A DNA stretch of 64,000 nt from Bacteroides salyersiae WAL 10018 = DSM 18765 = JCM 12988 (GTDB lineage Bacteria > Bacteroidota > Bacteroidia > Bacteroidales > Bacteroidaceae). Shown one piece after another: positions 9,365 through 19,624 of the stretch. The stretch lies in contig NZ_KB905466.1 in the NCBI RefSeq assembly GCF_000381365.1, forward strand, positions 1,695,207 to 1,759,206, in the 5' to 3' direction. The notes under the pieces are model-generated. The model ran no database searches, was not told the DNA's origin, and saw only the letters and a list, made by a program, of their open reading frames with translations. Position 1 is the first letter of the stretch. Every line of letters begins with the position of its first letter. The translations under genes were made by a program, and so were the position numbers.

Positions 9365-10984
9365 TTAATAATTATTAGCCGAAGGCTTCAATGCCCAGTG
9401 ATAAATGCGTAACTTTTTACTATCACCTTTATAGAACTCTACACGAATTCGGAAAGAGCTCATACCATCACCTTTGACAGTCACAGTACCGACCAATCCA
9501 CCTAATCCGTCCCACTTCACTATTTTATCACCGTACAGGTCGGCCGTTGTCTCATTTACACGGTCAAAATTCCACGGAGTAGATGATACGATAGAAAGAT
9601 TAGAACCTATTAATTGCATATTAGCATCCGGTGAAGAAGTCGTTCCATCCGTATCACCGTCAAAATAAACATTGACATACGGGTGACCGCTACTATGGAA
9701 TCCCATATATAAATCGTATTCACCACAAGGAACTTGCATAATTCGTGCCCGATAAGGATCCGTATCTTTATCTCTATATCGTTCCAACGGAGGAAATTCC
9801 ACCCAGAAATCAGAAGCTTCTTCATCTCCATTCAAATCCAAAATGTAATAGTTCGACAAAATCTCCGGTTTCGGAGTCGCAGAATCCTCAAAAATAGAAA
9901 TCTTAGTCGTATTCATGAAAGTATAATACTGTTGCTGTTCCGCTTCAGTCAGATATTCATAATAATGTACCAACGATTTAATACGAGTCAAAATATAATT
10001 AGTAGGAATCTTTACCTCTGTCATCTTATACAAAATACCATTACTTAATTCTTCCATACTACTTTGATCAATCTCTTGAATTCCAGGCCGCCATATTCTT
10101 CCAAAAGCAGAAGAAATATCAGCATCAGTGAAGGTTTTCAATTCTCCGGTGTAGAAAGCCGCTTCTTTTATCCAAGTCATAGCATTAGCCGAATCTACTG
10201 CCGTAACCGTTTTTCCCATTGCTTTATACTGTGTGTTCAACTTTGTAAAGCAATCTTTCAACACCTCATTATCCGGAAGAAATAAAGTAAACTGCTTAAA
10301 CTCTGAATTGAACTGTGCTTTCTCAAACAAGGGATTATAAACATAGAACACAGAATCGTATACCGTATTACCGGTTATATCTACTCCTGTTGGAATTGAG
10401 TTGGCTTTATCAAAAAGCATCTCATTATTTTTCATTATAGAATCACGGAACATAGAATATTCATCCGGTAATGATTTAATGTAATCAAACATATTTATTT
10501 TTGATTTCATCAATTCACTGATTACATGTACTACGCCGTTCTTCAAACGGTAGGAGGACTCCACCTTCGAACGGTTTACGTACACTTCTTCTCCTTGTCT
10601 GGTTATTTGCAGATAAATATTGTTCAAAGTAGGAATGCGAAGCCCGTCCTTTAAATCACTTTGCAGAAAAGGCAGATAATTCATGTGGTATTTCATACGT
10701 AAAGTATCATCCTTTTCTATACCCGAAGCCGCCATAGCATCGTCATTTACTACCCAAAGGGTTAATTGCTGATCTTTTGTCAGCTCTTCATCAAGACCGC
10801 ACAACTCCAGTTCTTTGTAAAATGCATTATACTCATTGTGTTCTGCAAAAAACTCCTGAAGGGTCTGATCCAATTCTTCTTCCTTGGATCCGTCATTGCC
10901 ATTATAATATTCATCCCATTTATCTCCGCAGGAAATGAATACCATTGCAAACAGCATACATAAATATATGATTGACTTATTCAT
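9365..10984 (-). CDS. FAS1 (fasciclin) domain surface lipoprotein with C-terminal beta-sandwich
   Basis: 539 residues with lipobox FISC (Cys19) and an acidic tail after it (GDKWDEYYNG). Two FAS1-like segments are visible: about 35-165 (LTLWVVNDDAMAAS, GVVHVISELM) and 170-330 (FTLFLPDNEVLKD, ISNGILYKMTEV-like). The last 170 residues look like a jelly-roll carbohydrate-binding module (MQVPCGEYDLYMGFHS, GLVGTVTVKG, FRIRVEFYKG). FAS1 domains serve adhesion in other organisms; within Bacteroides polysaccharide loci such lipoproteins take the place where accessory glycan-binding proteins usually sit, so that role is inferred. It is 5 bases from the next FAS1 gene and 17 bases before susC. Confidence 0.8.
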   Translation of the reverse strand: MNKSIIYLCMLFAMVFISCGDKWDEYYNGNDGSKEEELDQTLQEFFAEHNEYNAFYKELELCGLDEELTKDQQLTLWVVNDDAMAASGIEKDDTLRMKYHMNYLPFLQSDLKDGLRIPTLNNIYLQITRQGEEVYVNRSKVESSYRLKNGVVHVISELMKSKINMFDYIKSLPDEYSMFRDSIMKNNEMLFDKANSIPTGVDITGNTVYDSVFYVYNPLFEKAQFNSEFKQFTLFLPDNEVLKDCFTKLNTQYKAMGKTVTAVDSANAMTWIKEAAFYTGELKTFTDADISSAFGRIWRPGIQEIDQSSMEELSNGILYKMTEVKIPTNYILTRIKSLVHYYEYLTEAEQQQYYTFMNTTKISIFEDSATPKPEILSNYYILDLNGDEEASDFWVEFPPLERYRDKDTDPYRARIMQVPCGEYDLYMGFHSSGHPYVNVYFDGDTDGTTSSPDANMQLIGSNLSIVSSTPWNFDRVNETTADLYGDKIVKWDGLGGLVGTVTVKGDGMSSFRIRVEFYKGDSKKLRIYHWALKPSANNY

Positions 10985-10989
10985 AACTT

Positions 10990-12543
10990 TTATTCTTTAA
11001 CAGGTTCGAAGATTAAACAATCCAAATAAGACGTTTCGGTACTTCCCGAAAGGAAACGTACTGTATGCGTCACAGATTCTGCGAATTCCACTTCACCGAC
11101 CTTTACAGTAAAATAGGAACTTTTAGAGGTAGACTCACCGGTAGTAGTTACCTGTCCGCCCACATATTCACCATCAATGATAACAGCCCATTTTCCACCT
11201 TTCTCTTTGGCAGCGACATTATAATGCGCTAAAGAAACAGTGTATTTACCTGCAATAATCATCGGAGTACGCATTTGTATCCATCCATATTTGGAGAAAC
11301 GGAAGCGCAGGCAATCATGATTCACACATTTATAAGCTACCTCATTCTTATTGGCCAGATAATAGTCAAAATTGGAAGAGGAGTATGCATAACATGAAGG
11401 ATAGTCAAATCCCAAATAATTGTAAAGGTAAGTCGCAGATAAATTGGCCAACTGGAACTTCTCACAGATGGCTCCTAACTCTTCATAGTCCGTCAAATCC
11501 CATTTCACGGTAGTAGCTTTCGGAACAACTTCTTCCAACAGCCCGTCTACTACATGAATTACACCATTCTTACAATTGATATTCTTCTCTGTAACAGTAA
11601 TCCCTTTCTGCGTCCCTTTATCATAGTTCAAATAAAAAGCATCATTCACCAAATTACAGCTCATCAATGAATTCGAAGCAGCCATTGTGATATTTTTAGA
11701 GGTATTGTTATCAATATCCGCATTCAAGTCAGCATATGAATAAGCCGTAGTAGCAATGTGATAAGCGACATAACGGGACACAAGGTTTTGTTCCTCATCG
11801 TAATTTGTATCAGTCTCTCCTAAATATGCAGCTAACGAAGCAATATTTAATTCAATTCCAGCTTCGGTAAATACAGCATTGGGGACAGCAAAAAGCGTAT
11901 AACGTCTTTTCACGTCATTCACATAAAGAGTTGACAGCATATCCTTATATCCGGTCACTTCCAACAAATTCTTCATAAACGAAAACTCTCCTCCCAAATT
12001 ATCCACAATCATACCTGTAACAGGGGTCAGCACCGACTCTAACGTATGGATTACCGCGTTGGTCGTCATCGTATTTAATCTCTTAATCCGGGCTTCGTTG
12101 TTAATATACATCGCTTCAAGTCCACCGTCGCGCATATCCAAGCTTAGATAATCACCACTGGCTGTAGAATCAGGAAACATCCCGTCAGAGAAGTCTGAAG
12201 AGGTATACTGATGAGATGCGATAGTATGATAGCGCACCAAATTTGCAGCCTCTTCCTTGTTCAATCCCTGAACCGATGAAATTCCTTTCTTTTGTAGAAA
12301 AGCGCTCATTGCGTCATTGTCGGGAACAAAACAAGTATAATCCATTTTCAAATTGACTGTATTAAACAGTCCTGTATAGTTCAATAGATCGACCCACAAA
12401 GAATAAGTCGAACTGTTAGCTTCCATATAACTGGCTGCCGGCATCTTATCTGTTTCTCGGAAGGCCTGGTTCTCGAATGGATCGGAACATCCCCCCCATA
12501 TCAACGAGAATACTGCAGCAAATAAAATCATTATGCGTTTCAT
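10990..12543 (-). CDS. FAS1 domain surface lipoprotein with C-terminal CBM-like domain
   Basis: 517 residues, lipobox WGGC (Cys19) followed by SDPFENQ. FAS1 repeats are seen at about 35-165 (YTCFVPDNDAMSAFLQKK, AVIHTLESVL) and 170-345 (YTLFAVPNAVFTEAG, NGVIHVVDGLLEEV). The C-terminal third holds a beta-sandwich with MIIAGKYTVSLAHYN, WAVIIDGEYVGGQV and HTVRFLSGSTETSYLDCL, the pattern of a CBM-like or galactose-binding-like fold. Same arrangement as the neighbouring 9365-10984 gene, so the two are diverged paralogues. It follows susD (12563-14050) by 19 bases within one operon. Binding of pectic glycan is inference from context. Confidence 0.8.
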   Translation of the reverse strand: MKRIMILFAAVFSLIWGGCSDPFENQAFRETDKMPAASYMEANSSTYSLWVDLLNYTGLFNTVNLKMDYTCFVPDNDAMSAFLQKKGISSVQGLNKEEAANLVRYHTIASHQYTSSDFSDGMFPDSTASGDYLSLDMRDGGLEAMYINNEARIKRLNTMTTNAVIHTLESVLTPVTGMIVDNLGGEFSFMKNLLEVTGYKDMLSTLYVNDVKRRYTLFAVPNAVFTEAGIELNIASLAAYLGETDTNYDEEQNLVSRYVAYHIATTAYSYADLNADIDNNTSKNITMAASNSLMSCNLVNDAFYLNYDKGTQKGITVTEKNINCKNGVIHVVDGLLEEVVPKATTVKWDLTDYEELGAICEKFQLANLSATYLYNYLGFDYPSCYAYSSSNFDYYLANKNEVAYKCVNHDCLRFRFSKYGWIQMRTPMIIAGKYTVSLAHYNVAAKEKGGKWAVIIDGEYVGGQVTTTGESTSKSSYFTVKVGEVEFAESVTHTVRFLSGSTETSYLDCLIFEPVKE

Positions 12544-12562
12544 ATCGCTATTTTATATTATA

Positions 12563-14050
12563 TTAGTTACTAATACTCTGATAATAATCACTCTGCTCCA
12601 ATAAAGGATTTTTGCTCAACTCATCCTCCGAATAAGGTAAATACCAAGAGCCCGAGTTTGCTAAAGTAGCACGTCCTAACGACTGTCGAGAAGCACCCAC
12701 TGCCTTTAAAGCTTGTTCGACAAAAAGCGTCTTATATTGGGTATCATTCAATTGTTCACTTCTTAATCCGATACGCAATAAGTCAAACCAGTTTTTACCT
12801 TCACCAAAAAACTCTTTCTGACGTTCTACTAATAAAGTCTCCAGCATTACCATACGATCATCACTTAGGGTTGTCTCTCCCAAACCTGCACGTTCGCGAG
12901 TACGATCTATCAAATCGGCAGCCTCTTCGTTGTGTCCTTGCATGATAAGTGCTTCCGCTTTCATCAACAACACATCCGCCAAACGATAAATGATATAATT
13001 CTGATCATTTTCGGAAGCTGCCCGTGCAGTCGTTTTATCCACACCCAGATATTTCCAGATATATCCGTCCGCATTATAAGTGTAATTTAATCCACGAATA
13101 TCATTGGACTCCATATCGAACAGTCCGTTCACATACTCTGTTATTTTATAATAGCCGTCACTTGAACTTTTAAACCAAGTTTGAAAACTATTAGTCTGGC
13201 TTTTCGGATTGCTGTATTGTATCTCAAAAATACCTTCATTACTATTGCCTGGGAAAAAGTTCATAAATCCGTTATTAATCAAACCGACTCTACCGGAACT
13301 AATGACAGAATTACAATGTGAAATACAATTATCATAATCACCCATCCACAAATACATATCGGCCAGCAATGCATGAATACCCCACTGCGTAGCACGTCCT
13401 TTGGTATTAATCGGATCATCATTATCCACTTCCGGAAAAAATTCTTTTGCATTAGGCAAGTACGTTTCCAAATCACTGATACATGATTTCAGAATGGTAG
13501 TGCCATCGGTCTTACCCATCACATACGGTGCACTGTCATCTACATAAGGTTCGACAACAAACGGAGTATCCTTAAAGGTGCGTACCAAATAAAAGTATGC
13601 CAATGAACGTTGGAAGAAAGCTTCCGCCATAAATGAGCGACACATATTCCTATCAAAAGAAGGGTCTTTCTCTACAACGTCCGATGCATATTTAATAACG
13701 GCATTCGCCATTGCAATTGCAGCATACGGTTTACTATAATCACATAATTTGTTATCAGGCAAAATATCGAAGTCACGGAGTTTACGACCTGCTTTTTGCA
13801 AATCTGAACCGGATGTTGACAGATAATCCAAACCATTGCCACGGGCTTCGCCCCACAATAAAAACGTTTCGACACAACTTCTAAGATTCACATACCCGGC
13901 AGCAAGTACCGCCTCCACGTCTTCTTTTGTTTCCCAATACTCAAAGCTACTTTGATTGTTTTCCGGAAGCACCGTCAGATAATCCTCACACGATGAAACG
14001 GAACATGTAACTAAAAGTCCTAAAATATAATATTTAATCTTTTTCATCAC
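12563..14050 (-). CDS. SusD/RagB-family surface glycan-binding lipoprotein
   Basis: 495 residues with lipobox SVSSC (Cys21). SusD signatures are present: RSCVETFLLWGEARG near the N-terminus, a central FMAEAFFQRSLAYFYLVRTF, ALLADMYLWMGDYDNCI, and the C-terminal YIIYRLADVLLMKAEAL and VERQKEFFGEGKNWFDLLRIG. The latter two are hallmark motifs of the RagB/SusD family. It lies 11 bases after its SusC partner and would form the lid of that transporter. Same strand and spacing as the rest of the 22.5-1.4 kb operon. Confidence 0.94.
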   Translation of the reverse strand: MMKKIKYYILGLLVTCSVSSCEDYLTVLPENNQSSFEYWETKEDVEAVLAAGYVNLRSCVETFLLWGEARGNGLDYLSTSGSDLQKAGRKLRDFDILPDNKLCDYSKPYAAIAMANAVIKYASDVVEKDPSFDRNMCRSFMAEAFFQRSLAYFYLVRTFKDTPFVVEPYVDDSAPYVMGKTDGTTILKSCISDLETYLPNAKEFFPEVDNDDPINTKGRATQWGIHALLADMYLWMGDYDNCISHCNSVISSGRVGLINNGFMNFFPGNSNEGIFEIQYSNPKSQTNSFQTWFKSSSDGYYKITEYVNGLFDMESNDIRGLNYTYNADGYIWKYLGVDKTTARAASENDQNYIIYRLADVLLMKAEALIMQGHNEEAADLIDRTRERAGLGETTLSDDRMVMLETLLVERQKEFFGEGKNWFDLLRIGLRSEQLNDTQYKTLFVEQALKAVGASRQSLGRATLANSGSWYLPYSEDELSKNPLLEQSDYYQSISN

Positions 14051-14061
14051 TTCTTCCCTAT

Positions 14062-17000
14062 TTAGAAATTCAAATTTAAGCCGAACGCAATCTTAAATGG
14101 TTTTGGTGTATTATTTGAGTCAATAGCCACCTGAGCTACTGTACCGTCATTGGCAGCCTTTAAGTTAACCTCCGGGTCCTGTCCTTTATATTTTGTCCAA
14201 ACAAACATATCATAACCGGTTGCATAGAGTTCCAACTTATTCACTCCTATCGCTTTCATCCATTTGGCCGGCATTTGGTATTTCAAAGTCACAGTCTTCA
14301 AACGTAAAAAAGAAGCGTCTTCAACAAAACGGTCTGAACCTAAATAGTTATAGCCTTTGTCATACAAAGCTCTTGGAATATCTGTATCATCCCCCTCACT
14401 TCTCCAACGTCTCAATACAGCTACACTCTGATTATTCTTTCCACGCATATTTTCCATATCCATACGGGCCTGGTTGATAACCTTCTGCCCGGCACGCCCA
14501 TGGAAAGCAGCTACTAAGCTGACTTTTTTATAACGAAGAGTAAAATTAAGACCGCCGGTCAACGTCGGATTACTATTACCCAAATACACAATATCGTTTT
14601 CATCGATCACACCGTCACCATTCACATCTTCATATCGTGCATCACCCGGATAAACTTTCTGGTCACCATTCTTCATTACCACCGGATTACCATCAATATC
14701 CAAAATACGCTGTCCACTGGTATTTACAGCATAGGTTTCTTCTACATTCTGGTATACACCTTTATATCTATATCCATAGAAAGAACCCAGCGGGTCACCC
14801 ATCATTACACTGTATGCATAGTTTTTATTTCCGAATGTATATAGTTCATCATTTTTATTTTCGGGTAGTTCCAGGATTTCATTCTTATTTTGTGATATAT
14901 TAAATCCAAAATTAAAACTCCAATCTTTCGTTTTAACAGCTGCAATGTCAATATTAAACTCCCAACCTTTATTCTGAATCTTACCGGAGTTATACCAAGC
15001 AACAGTGGAAAGTCCTGTTGAGCTGGGCACTTTCATTTTTTTCTGCAACAAATCATCCGTGACTTTCTTATATAATTCAAATGTAAAGTTCACTTTATCA
15101 GAAAATAAGCCAAAGTCCACACCGATATTGTTAGAAGTAATCGTCTCGTACTTCAGATGAGTTAAATCCGGACTTGCAGGTTTTACAGCATTCATATCGC
15201 CATAACCGGGAGTCACCGCTTCGAATGTTCCGATATACGGAGATGTTCCGGAAGGTGCATTACCAGACTGTCCCCAACTATAACGTATTTTGATTAAAGA
15301 AATAAATCCTAAACGCTTGATAAACTCTTCTTCACCCAAATGCCAAGCTACGCCGAATGTCGGAAATCCTTTCCAACGGCTACTTGCATCCATAGCAGAA
15401 CTGGCCTCCATGCGATAACCACCGTTAAACATATACTTCCCTTGCAAAATATACTGGGCGTTCAGTGTACCTCCCATATCGCGATTAACTGTACGTCCGG
15501 AACCACCTTTCAAAATAGTACTACCTGCAACGGGCGATGTTATCCCCGAAGAAGCTGTATTGGCAGCCTTACTACTATAAGTACTGGTCGTTTTATCTCC
15601 TGTCTGGAAAATAGCACTCACCAAGAATTTATGATCATCGCTTACTGTCTTATTATACACTAAACGGTTTTCAGTAGTTAAGTATAAAACATCTTTACCG
15701 ATATCATAATTCAGTGCAGAAGAACTGTGCTCAAACGCAACTCCCGTTACACTTTGAGGTAAGAAACGATTAATTTTCGAAAACTGTCCATTGAAACCTA
15801 CCGTCCCAAAATAATCCAGATCTTTAAATAATTTTGCATGCAAAACGAAAGTCATACGACTGTTTGTTGCAATTGTACGATTAGTGGCCTCATTAACCAT
15901 CGCTACCGGATTATATACTTTATCATTAGCAAAAGTCATACCGAATGATTCATAAGGAGTGAAATATTCACCGGTACGCTGTCCGTCTGCACCAATCACA
16001 TAAGGACTCATATTGGGCATTTTCGTCAAAGCATGTCCACGTACAGATGCTTTTTTCAATTGATCGGTGTCATCTGTATAAGCTGCATCTGTCACTCCGC
16101 GTGAGAAGCTATATTGCAAAGAAATATCCAACTTGTCAGAAAAACGGTAATCCGTATTGAATGACGTACTAAAACGCTCGAAAGCAGTACCGATTGTCGT
16201 ACCTTCCTGATTTAAATATCCCAATGAAAGACGATAATTTGCTTTATCACCACCACCGGATACAGAAAAAGTATTATCTGTAGTATAGCCGTTTTGAGTT
16301 ATTTCATCCAACCAGTTAACATCTTGATTGTATTCATTAAAATATTGCCATGCAGGATCAAAACCGATTTCTTTTGTATTGTATAAAAGTTTCAGATACT
16401 CTTGTGACTTAGAAGACTGAGCTCCTAAATCGGATACTGTATTATAAATAGCATCCTGAATCATCGAAATGTACTGATTTGCATTCAGCATCTTCACTCC
16501 GGTACGCTCCTTGCTAAATTCATATTTTGTATTGAAGTTAAACTGCAAACGTCCTTTACTACCTCTCTTCGTTTTAATCAGTAAAACACCATTAGCACCT
16601 TTAGACCCCCATACCGCAGTTGCAGCAGCATCTTTCAACACCTCAATAGACTCTATATCTGCCGGAGATATATTCAGTAACGAACCGTAATCTTCGGAGT
16701 TGGCCGAAGCAAAACTAAAATCATCGTCTACATCTACAGGCAAAGGTACACCATCTACCACAAACAAAGGTTGACTGGAAGCATTCAATGAAGAAGTACC
16801 GCGAATACGGATTGAACTACCGGAACCCGGATCAGCACCAGTCAAAATATCCACATTCGCCATTGCTCCTTGTAAAGCTTCGGTTACAGAAGTTACCGGA
16901 GCCGTATCCAAACTACCCAAACTTAGTTTTTGCGTAGCCGATATCATTTCACGGGCAGACTGTCCCATTGAATTTCGTTCTATCTTCTTTGCTGTAATTT

Positions 17001-17334
17001 CTACAGCATCCAAAGACATACCTTCTTCATCCAAAGTTACATTAAGCTCTTTTTGCCCGGTGTATTTAATCGTTTGTGTTTTATATCCTATAAAAGAGAA
17101 TACAATAGACAACCCTTTCTGATCAGGGATAGACAATCTGTATTTACCATTGATATCGACGATGCAACCACCCAAAGAACGGTTCGAAGCATTCGTGACA
17201 TATACATTGGCCCCCATCAACGGTTCATTAAAAACTTTATCCATTACTGTACCCGTCAACACTTGTTGCGCCCATATCGATTGTACGCAAGCCAACAGTA
17301 GCAATGTCAAGATTATATTTCGATTCCTTTTCAT
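14062..17334 (-). CDS. SusC-family TonB-dependent outer-membrane transporter
   Basis: 1090 residues: signal peptide 1-22 (ending QSIWAQ), CPD-like domain (25-105, LTGTVMDKVFNEPLMGANV), plug with SSIRIRGTSSLNASSQPLFVVDGVPLP and IEVLKDAAATAVWGSKGANGVLLIKTK, and the barrel ending LNLNF. This is the canonical SusC/RagA signature, and DAAATAVWGSKGANGV is the family's typical plug motif. It pairs with the SusD gene 11 bases downstream. It is much closer to the usual SusC consensus than the 6210-9347 transporter, so the locus encodes two clearly different import systems. Confidence 0.95.
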   Translation of the reverse strand: MKRNRNIILTLLLLACVQSIWAQQVLTGTVMDKVFNEPLMGANVYVTNASNRSLGGCIVDINGKYRLSIPDQKGLSIVFSFIGYKTQTIKYTGQKELNVTLDEEGMSLDAVEITAKKIERNSMGQSAREMISATQKLSLGSLDTAPVTSVTEALQGAMANVDILTGADPGSGSSIRIRGTSSLNASSQPLFVVDGVPLPVDVDDDFSFASANSEDYGSLLNISPADIESIEVLKDAAATAVWGSKGANGVLLIKTKRGSKGRLQFNFNTKYEFSKERTGVKMLNANQYISMIQDAIYNTVSDLGAQSSKSQEYLKLLYNTKEIGFDPAWQYFNEYNQDVNWLDEITQNGYTTDNTFSVSGGGDKANYRLSLGYLNQEGTTIGTAFERFSTSFNTDYRFSDKLDISLQYSFSRGVTDAAYTDDTDQLKKASVRGHALTKMPNMSPYVIGADGQRTGEYFTPYESFGMTFANDKVYNPVAMVNEATNRTIATNSRMTFVLHAKLFKDLDYFGTVGFNGQFSKINRFLPQSVTGVAFEHSSSALNYDIGKDVLYLTTENRLVYNKTVSDDHKFLVSAIFQTGDKTTSTYSSKAANTASSGITSPVAGSTILKGGSGRTVNRDMGGTLNAQYILQGKYMFNGGYRMEASSAMDASSRWKGFPTFGVAWHLGEEEFIKRLGFISLIKIRYSWGQSGNAPSGTSPYIGTFEAVTPGYGDMNAVKPASPDLTHLKYETITSNNIGVDFGLFSDKVNFTFELYKKVTDDLLQKKMKVPSSTGLSTVAWYNSGKIQNKGWEFNIDIAAVKTKDWSFNFGFNISQNKNEILELPENKNDELYTFGNKNYAYSVMMGDPLGSFYGYRYKGVYQNVEETYAVNTSGQRILDIDGNPVVMKNGDQKVYPGDARYEDVNGDGVIDENDIVYLGNSNPTLTGGLNFTLRYKKVSLVAAFHGRAGQKVINQARMDMENMRGKNNQSVAVLRRWRSEGDDTDIPRALYDKGYNYLGSDRFVEDASFLRLKTVTLKYQMPAKWMKAIGVNKLELYATGYDMFVWTKYKGQDPEVNLKAANDGTVAQVAIDSNNTPKPFKIAFGLNLNF

Positions 17335-17350
17335 TTTTCTCTATTCTATA

Positions 17351-19609
17351 TTAATTCAATAAATCCAATACACCATCTATCACGTAAGCTGCACCGTCAG
17401 CATAGATATAAGGGAAATAGGAAGTTACATTCACTTCATTGCCTTTCGCATCCCTCAACTTCATACTGCCATCTGCTTCATTGATTAGTGTAACTGTAAT
17501 GCTTTCTTTTTTCCCATTTACAGTTTTGGTTCCAAATGTCGTAAGTACTTTTTCTGTCCGCTTACCTGTAACAGGGAAAGGATAATCTACTAATCCACTG
17601 GAAGAAACATCAATAAAAAGACTGGTCACATACATATTTCTTTGATCCATAGAGCCAGTTACAGGAAATCGTTTGGGACCGGTAGTCATATCTGCCATTA
17701 CTGCTTCATTGGTTGGGATAAAAATGATAAAGCGGTTACCTTGTATAAAACTAAACGCATTATCTCCTTTTCCAACGTTTGATGCATTCAAATACACATT
17801 GATCCCTTTATAATCATTCATGTTTTTGTCTTGCATGACACGATCTTTAAAGTTCGCCTGTTCCGGCAATAAGGCAACCGTCGTATTATCTCCTTCCAAA
17901 GCATAGGATGCCCCGAATTCTCCGTAATCTTTTATCAGCTTCGCAGTGGGTACAGATACTTCATTACCTAATGCTTTTGAATTCCATGTAGCCGAAGAAT
18001 AGATTTCATCATTAACTCTATACAGATATTCGAAATCATTATAAGAGCTATAAATTATCTCTGTACCACCATTACGAGTAGAAAGCACATTATCCATTAC
18101 ATGTGCACCTGCTATTTCCTGTGCCTGAGTAGTATTCAGATTACCCAATGTCCCGTCTTCAGCATTAGCAACTTGTATTTGTTCATCATTAATTATATAA
18201 GGATTTCCTTTCAAGTATTGGATGAAGTCACCATTATACTCGGTTCTTTTCAACATGTCGTCACTCGGAAAAAATATATTAAATTGAGTCTCGTTTATCG
18301 ATTGGATCTTACTTATAAGACCACCCCTATGAGCTATTAAAGCAAAAATATTATAGTCCTTATTACAAAGAGCCGGAGCCATCGGAGATTCAAAAGGCTC
18401 AGGAGTGATCACATTGCCCTTCATTCCCCCCAAAATACCATTTGTACAAACTTTCACATAGTCAGGTTCTGCTATTGTGACACCGTCGTAAAGATCATTC
18501 ATATTAATAATCGCAGACAGAGCAGTCGATGTCATCATTTTAGCCCTATACTCTCCGGCATGCGCACTCATAAAATAATATAAAGGAACATAATTAACCT
18601 CCTCCAATGAAGAAAAAGAATTTGCCCAATATTTTCGATAGAATTCATCAATTGCTGCATTATCAGGGGCCAACACTGTAAAAGAAATAGAAGACAAATA
18701 ATTTAGCTGAGCATAATCAGGAATAGAATATTCTGACAAATTCGTCCATTCACATGCTATGGAAGGTAAAGAATAATGAGAATGTACAAATAAAGAATCA
18801 CCATTACCATAATCAGCTGTAGCATCTTCATCGTATTCATATTTCACAAAGCGATCATACATAGCAGCGAACTTGGTGTATTCCGAACCTTCGTGGCTCA
18901 TTTCCGTATACAAAGTTTCAAGAGGTTCAAGTACCTGATCGACTACATATAAATAACCGTTATCCGTTACTATTTCATCACCGACAATGCCGGCATTAGA
19001 AATATTAAAATTATTCGTTCCACCGCCATAAGTCGATCCCGGGAACATTTTCTCATACTCATCTTTAGGCGAGCTACTCCAACCGGACAATGAATAATTT
19101 GAAATGACAGGAATAAAGCGATCCTTATGCATAATCTTACGAATAACACCGCCGTTCGCATAATCCTTCACTGTAGAGATAGCATCGCGACTTTTAGTTC
19201 TAAACTTAAAATAAGTCCCCGGATTTTCCAATTCGGCATCTATCCCATTCGGATTATAAAACATAAAGTTTTGTTTCGTATATGAATAGTAAATCAAATG
19301 ATACCCTATCAACTTATCCAGTTCTGTTTGAGAAATATCCTCTACTGAACCATAATTATGTTTAGTCAAATAAGCACTAAAAGCATCATCGGTAGGCGCC
19401 ATTACGGTAACAATACCTTTCCCTTTTACCAGGCTTGCATAACTACTCCGATCCACCGCTTTCATGAAAATAGAGAAATTACCTCTATCTTCCATCACTT
19501 CATAAGCATTTCCTTTCAACCAATCCGGAATCTCATAATACTTATCGATTTCTCTCTGGCAAGAGACCAGAGAGAAAAAGAAAAGACCCATTAGAAAATA
19601 TTTCTTCAT
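17351..19609 (-). CDS. Multi-FAS1 domain surface lipoprotein
   Basis: 752 residues with lipobox LVSC (Cys17) followed by QREIDKYYE. Up to four FAS1 repeats can be followed: about 35-225 (GIVTVMAPTDDAFSAYL, GYLYVVDQVLE), 235-410 (ISFTVLAPDNAAIDEFY), 415-560 (NIFFPSDDMLKR) and 570-750 (FIIFIPTNEAVMADM, AAYVIDGVLDLLN). Each has the H1/H2-like FAS1 boxes. It is placed between the pectate lyase and the first SusC, with gaps of about 16 bases on each side. The product is expected at the cell surface; a glycan-binding or adhesive role is inferred from position only. Confidence 0.82.
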   Translation of the reverse strand: MKKYFLMGLFFFSLVSCQREIDKYYEIPDWLKGNAYEVMEDRGNFSIFMKAVDRSSYASLVKGKGIVTVMAPTDDAFSAYLTKHNYGSVEDISQTELDKLIGYHLIYYSYTKQNFMFYNPNGIDAELENPGTYFKFRTKSRDAISTVKDYANGGVIRKIMHKDRFIPVISNYSLSGWSSSPKDEYEKMFPGSTYGGGTNNFNISNAGIVGDEIVTDNGYLYVVDQVLEPLETLYTEMSHEGSEYTKFAAMYDRFVKYEYDEDATADYGNGDSLFVHSHYSLPSIACEWTNLSEYSIPDYAQLNYLSSISFTVLAPDNAAIDEFYRKYWANSFSSLEEVNYVPLYYFMSAHAGEYRAKMMTSTALSAIINMNDLYDGVTIAEPDYVKVCTNGILGGMKGNVITPEPFESPMAPALCNKDYNIFALIAHRGGLISKIQSINETQFNIFFPSDDMLKRTEYNGDFIQYLKGNPYIINDEQIQVANAEDGTLGNLNTTQAQEIAGAHVMDNVLSTRNGGTEIIYSSYNDFEYLYRVNDEIYSSATWNSKALGNEVSVPTAKLIKDYGEFGASYALEGDNTTVALLPEQANFKDRVMQDKNMNDYKGINVYLNASNVGKGDNAFSFIQGNRFIIFIPTNEAVMADMTTGPKRFPVTGSMDQRNMYVTSLFIDVSSSGLVDYPFPVTGKRTEKVLTTFGTKTVNGKKESITVTLINEADGSMKLRDAKGNEVNVTSYFPYIYADGAAYVIDGVLDLLN

Positions 19610-19624
19610 CTTATCGCTATTTAT

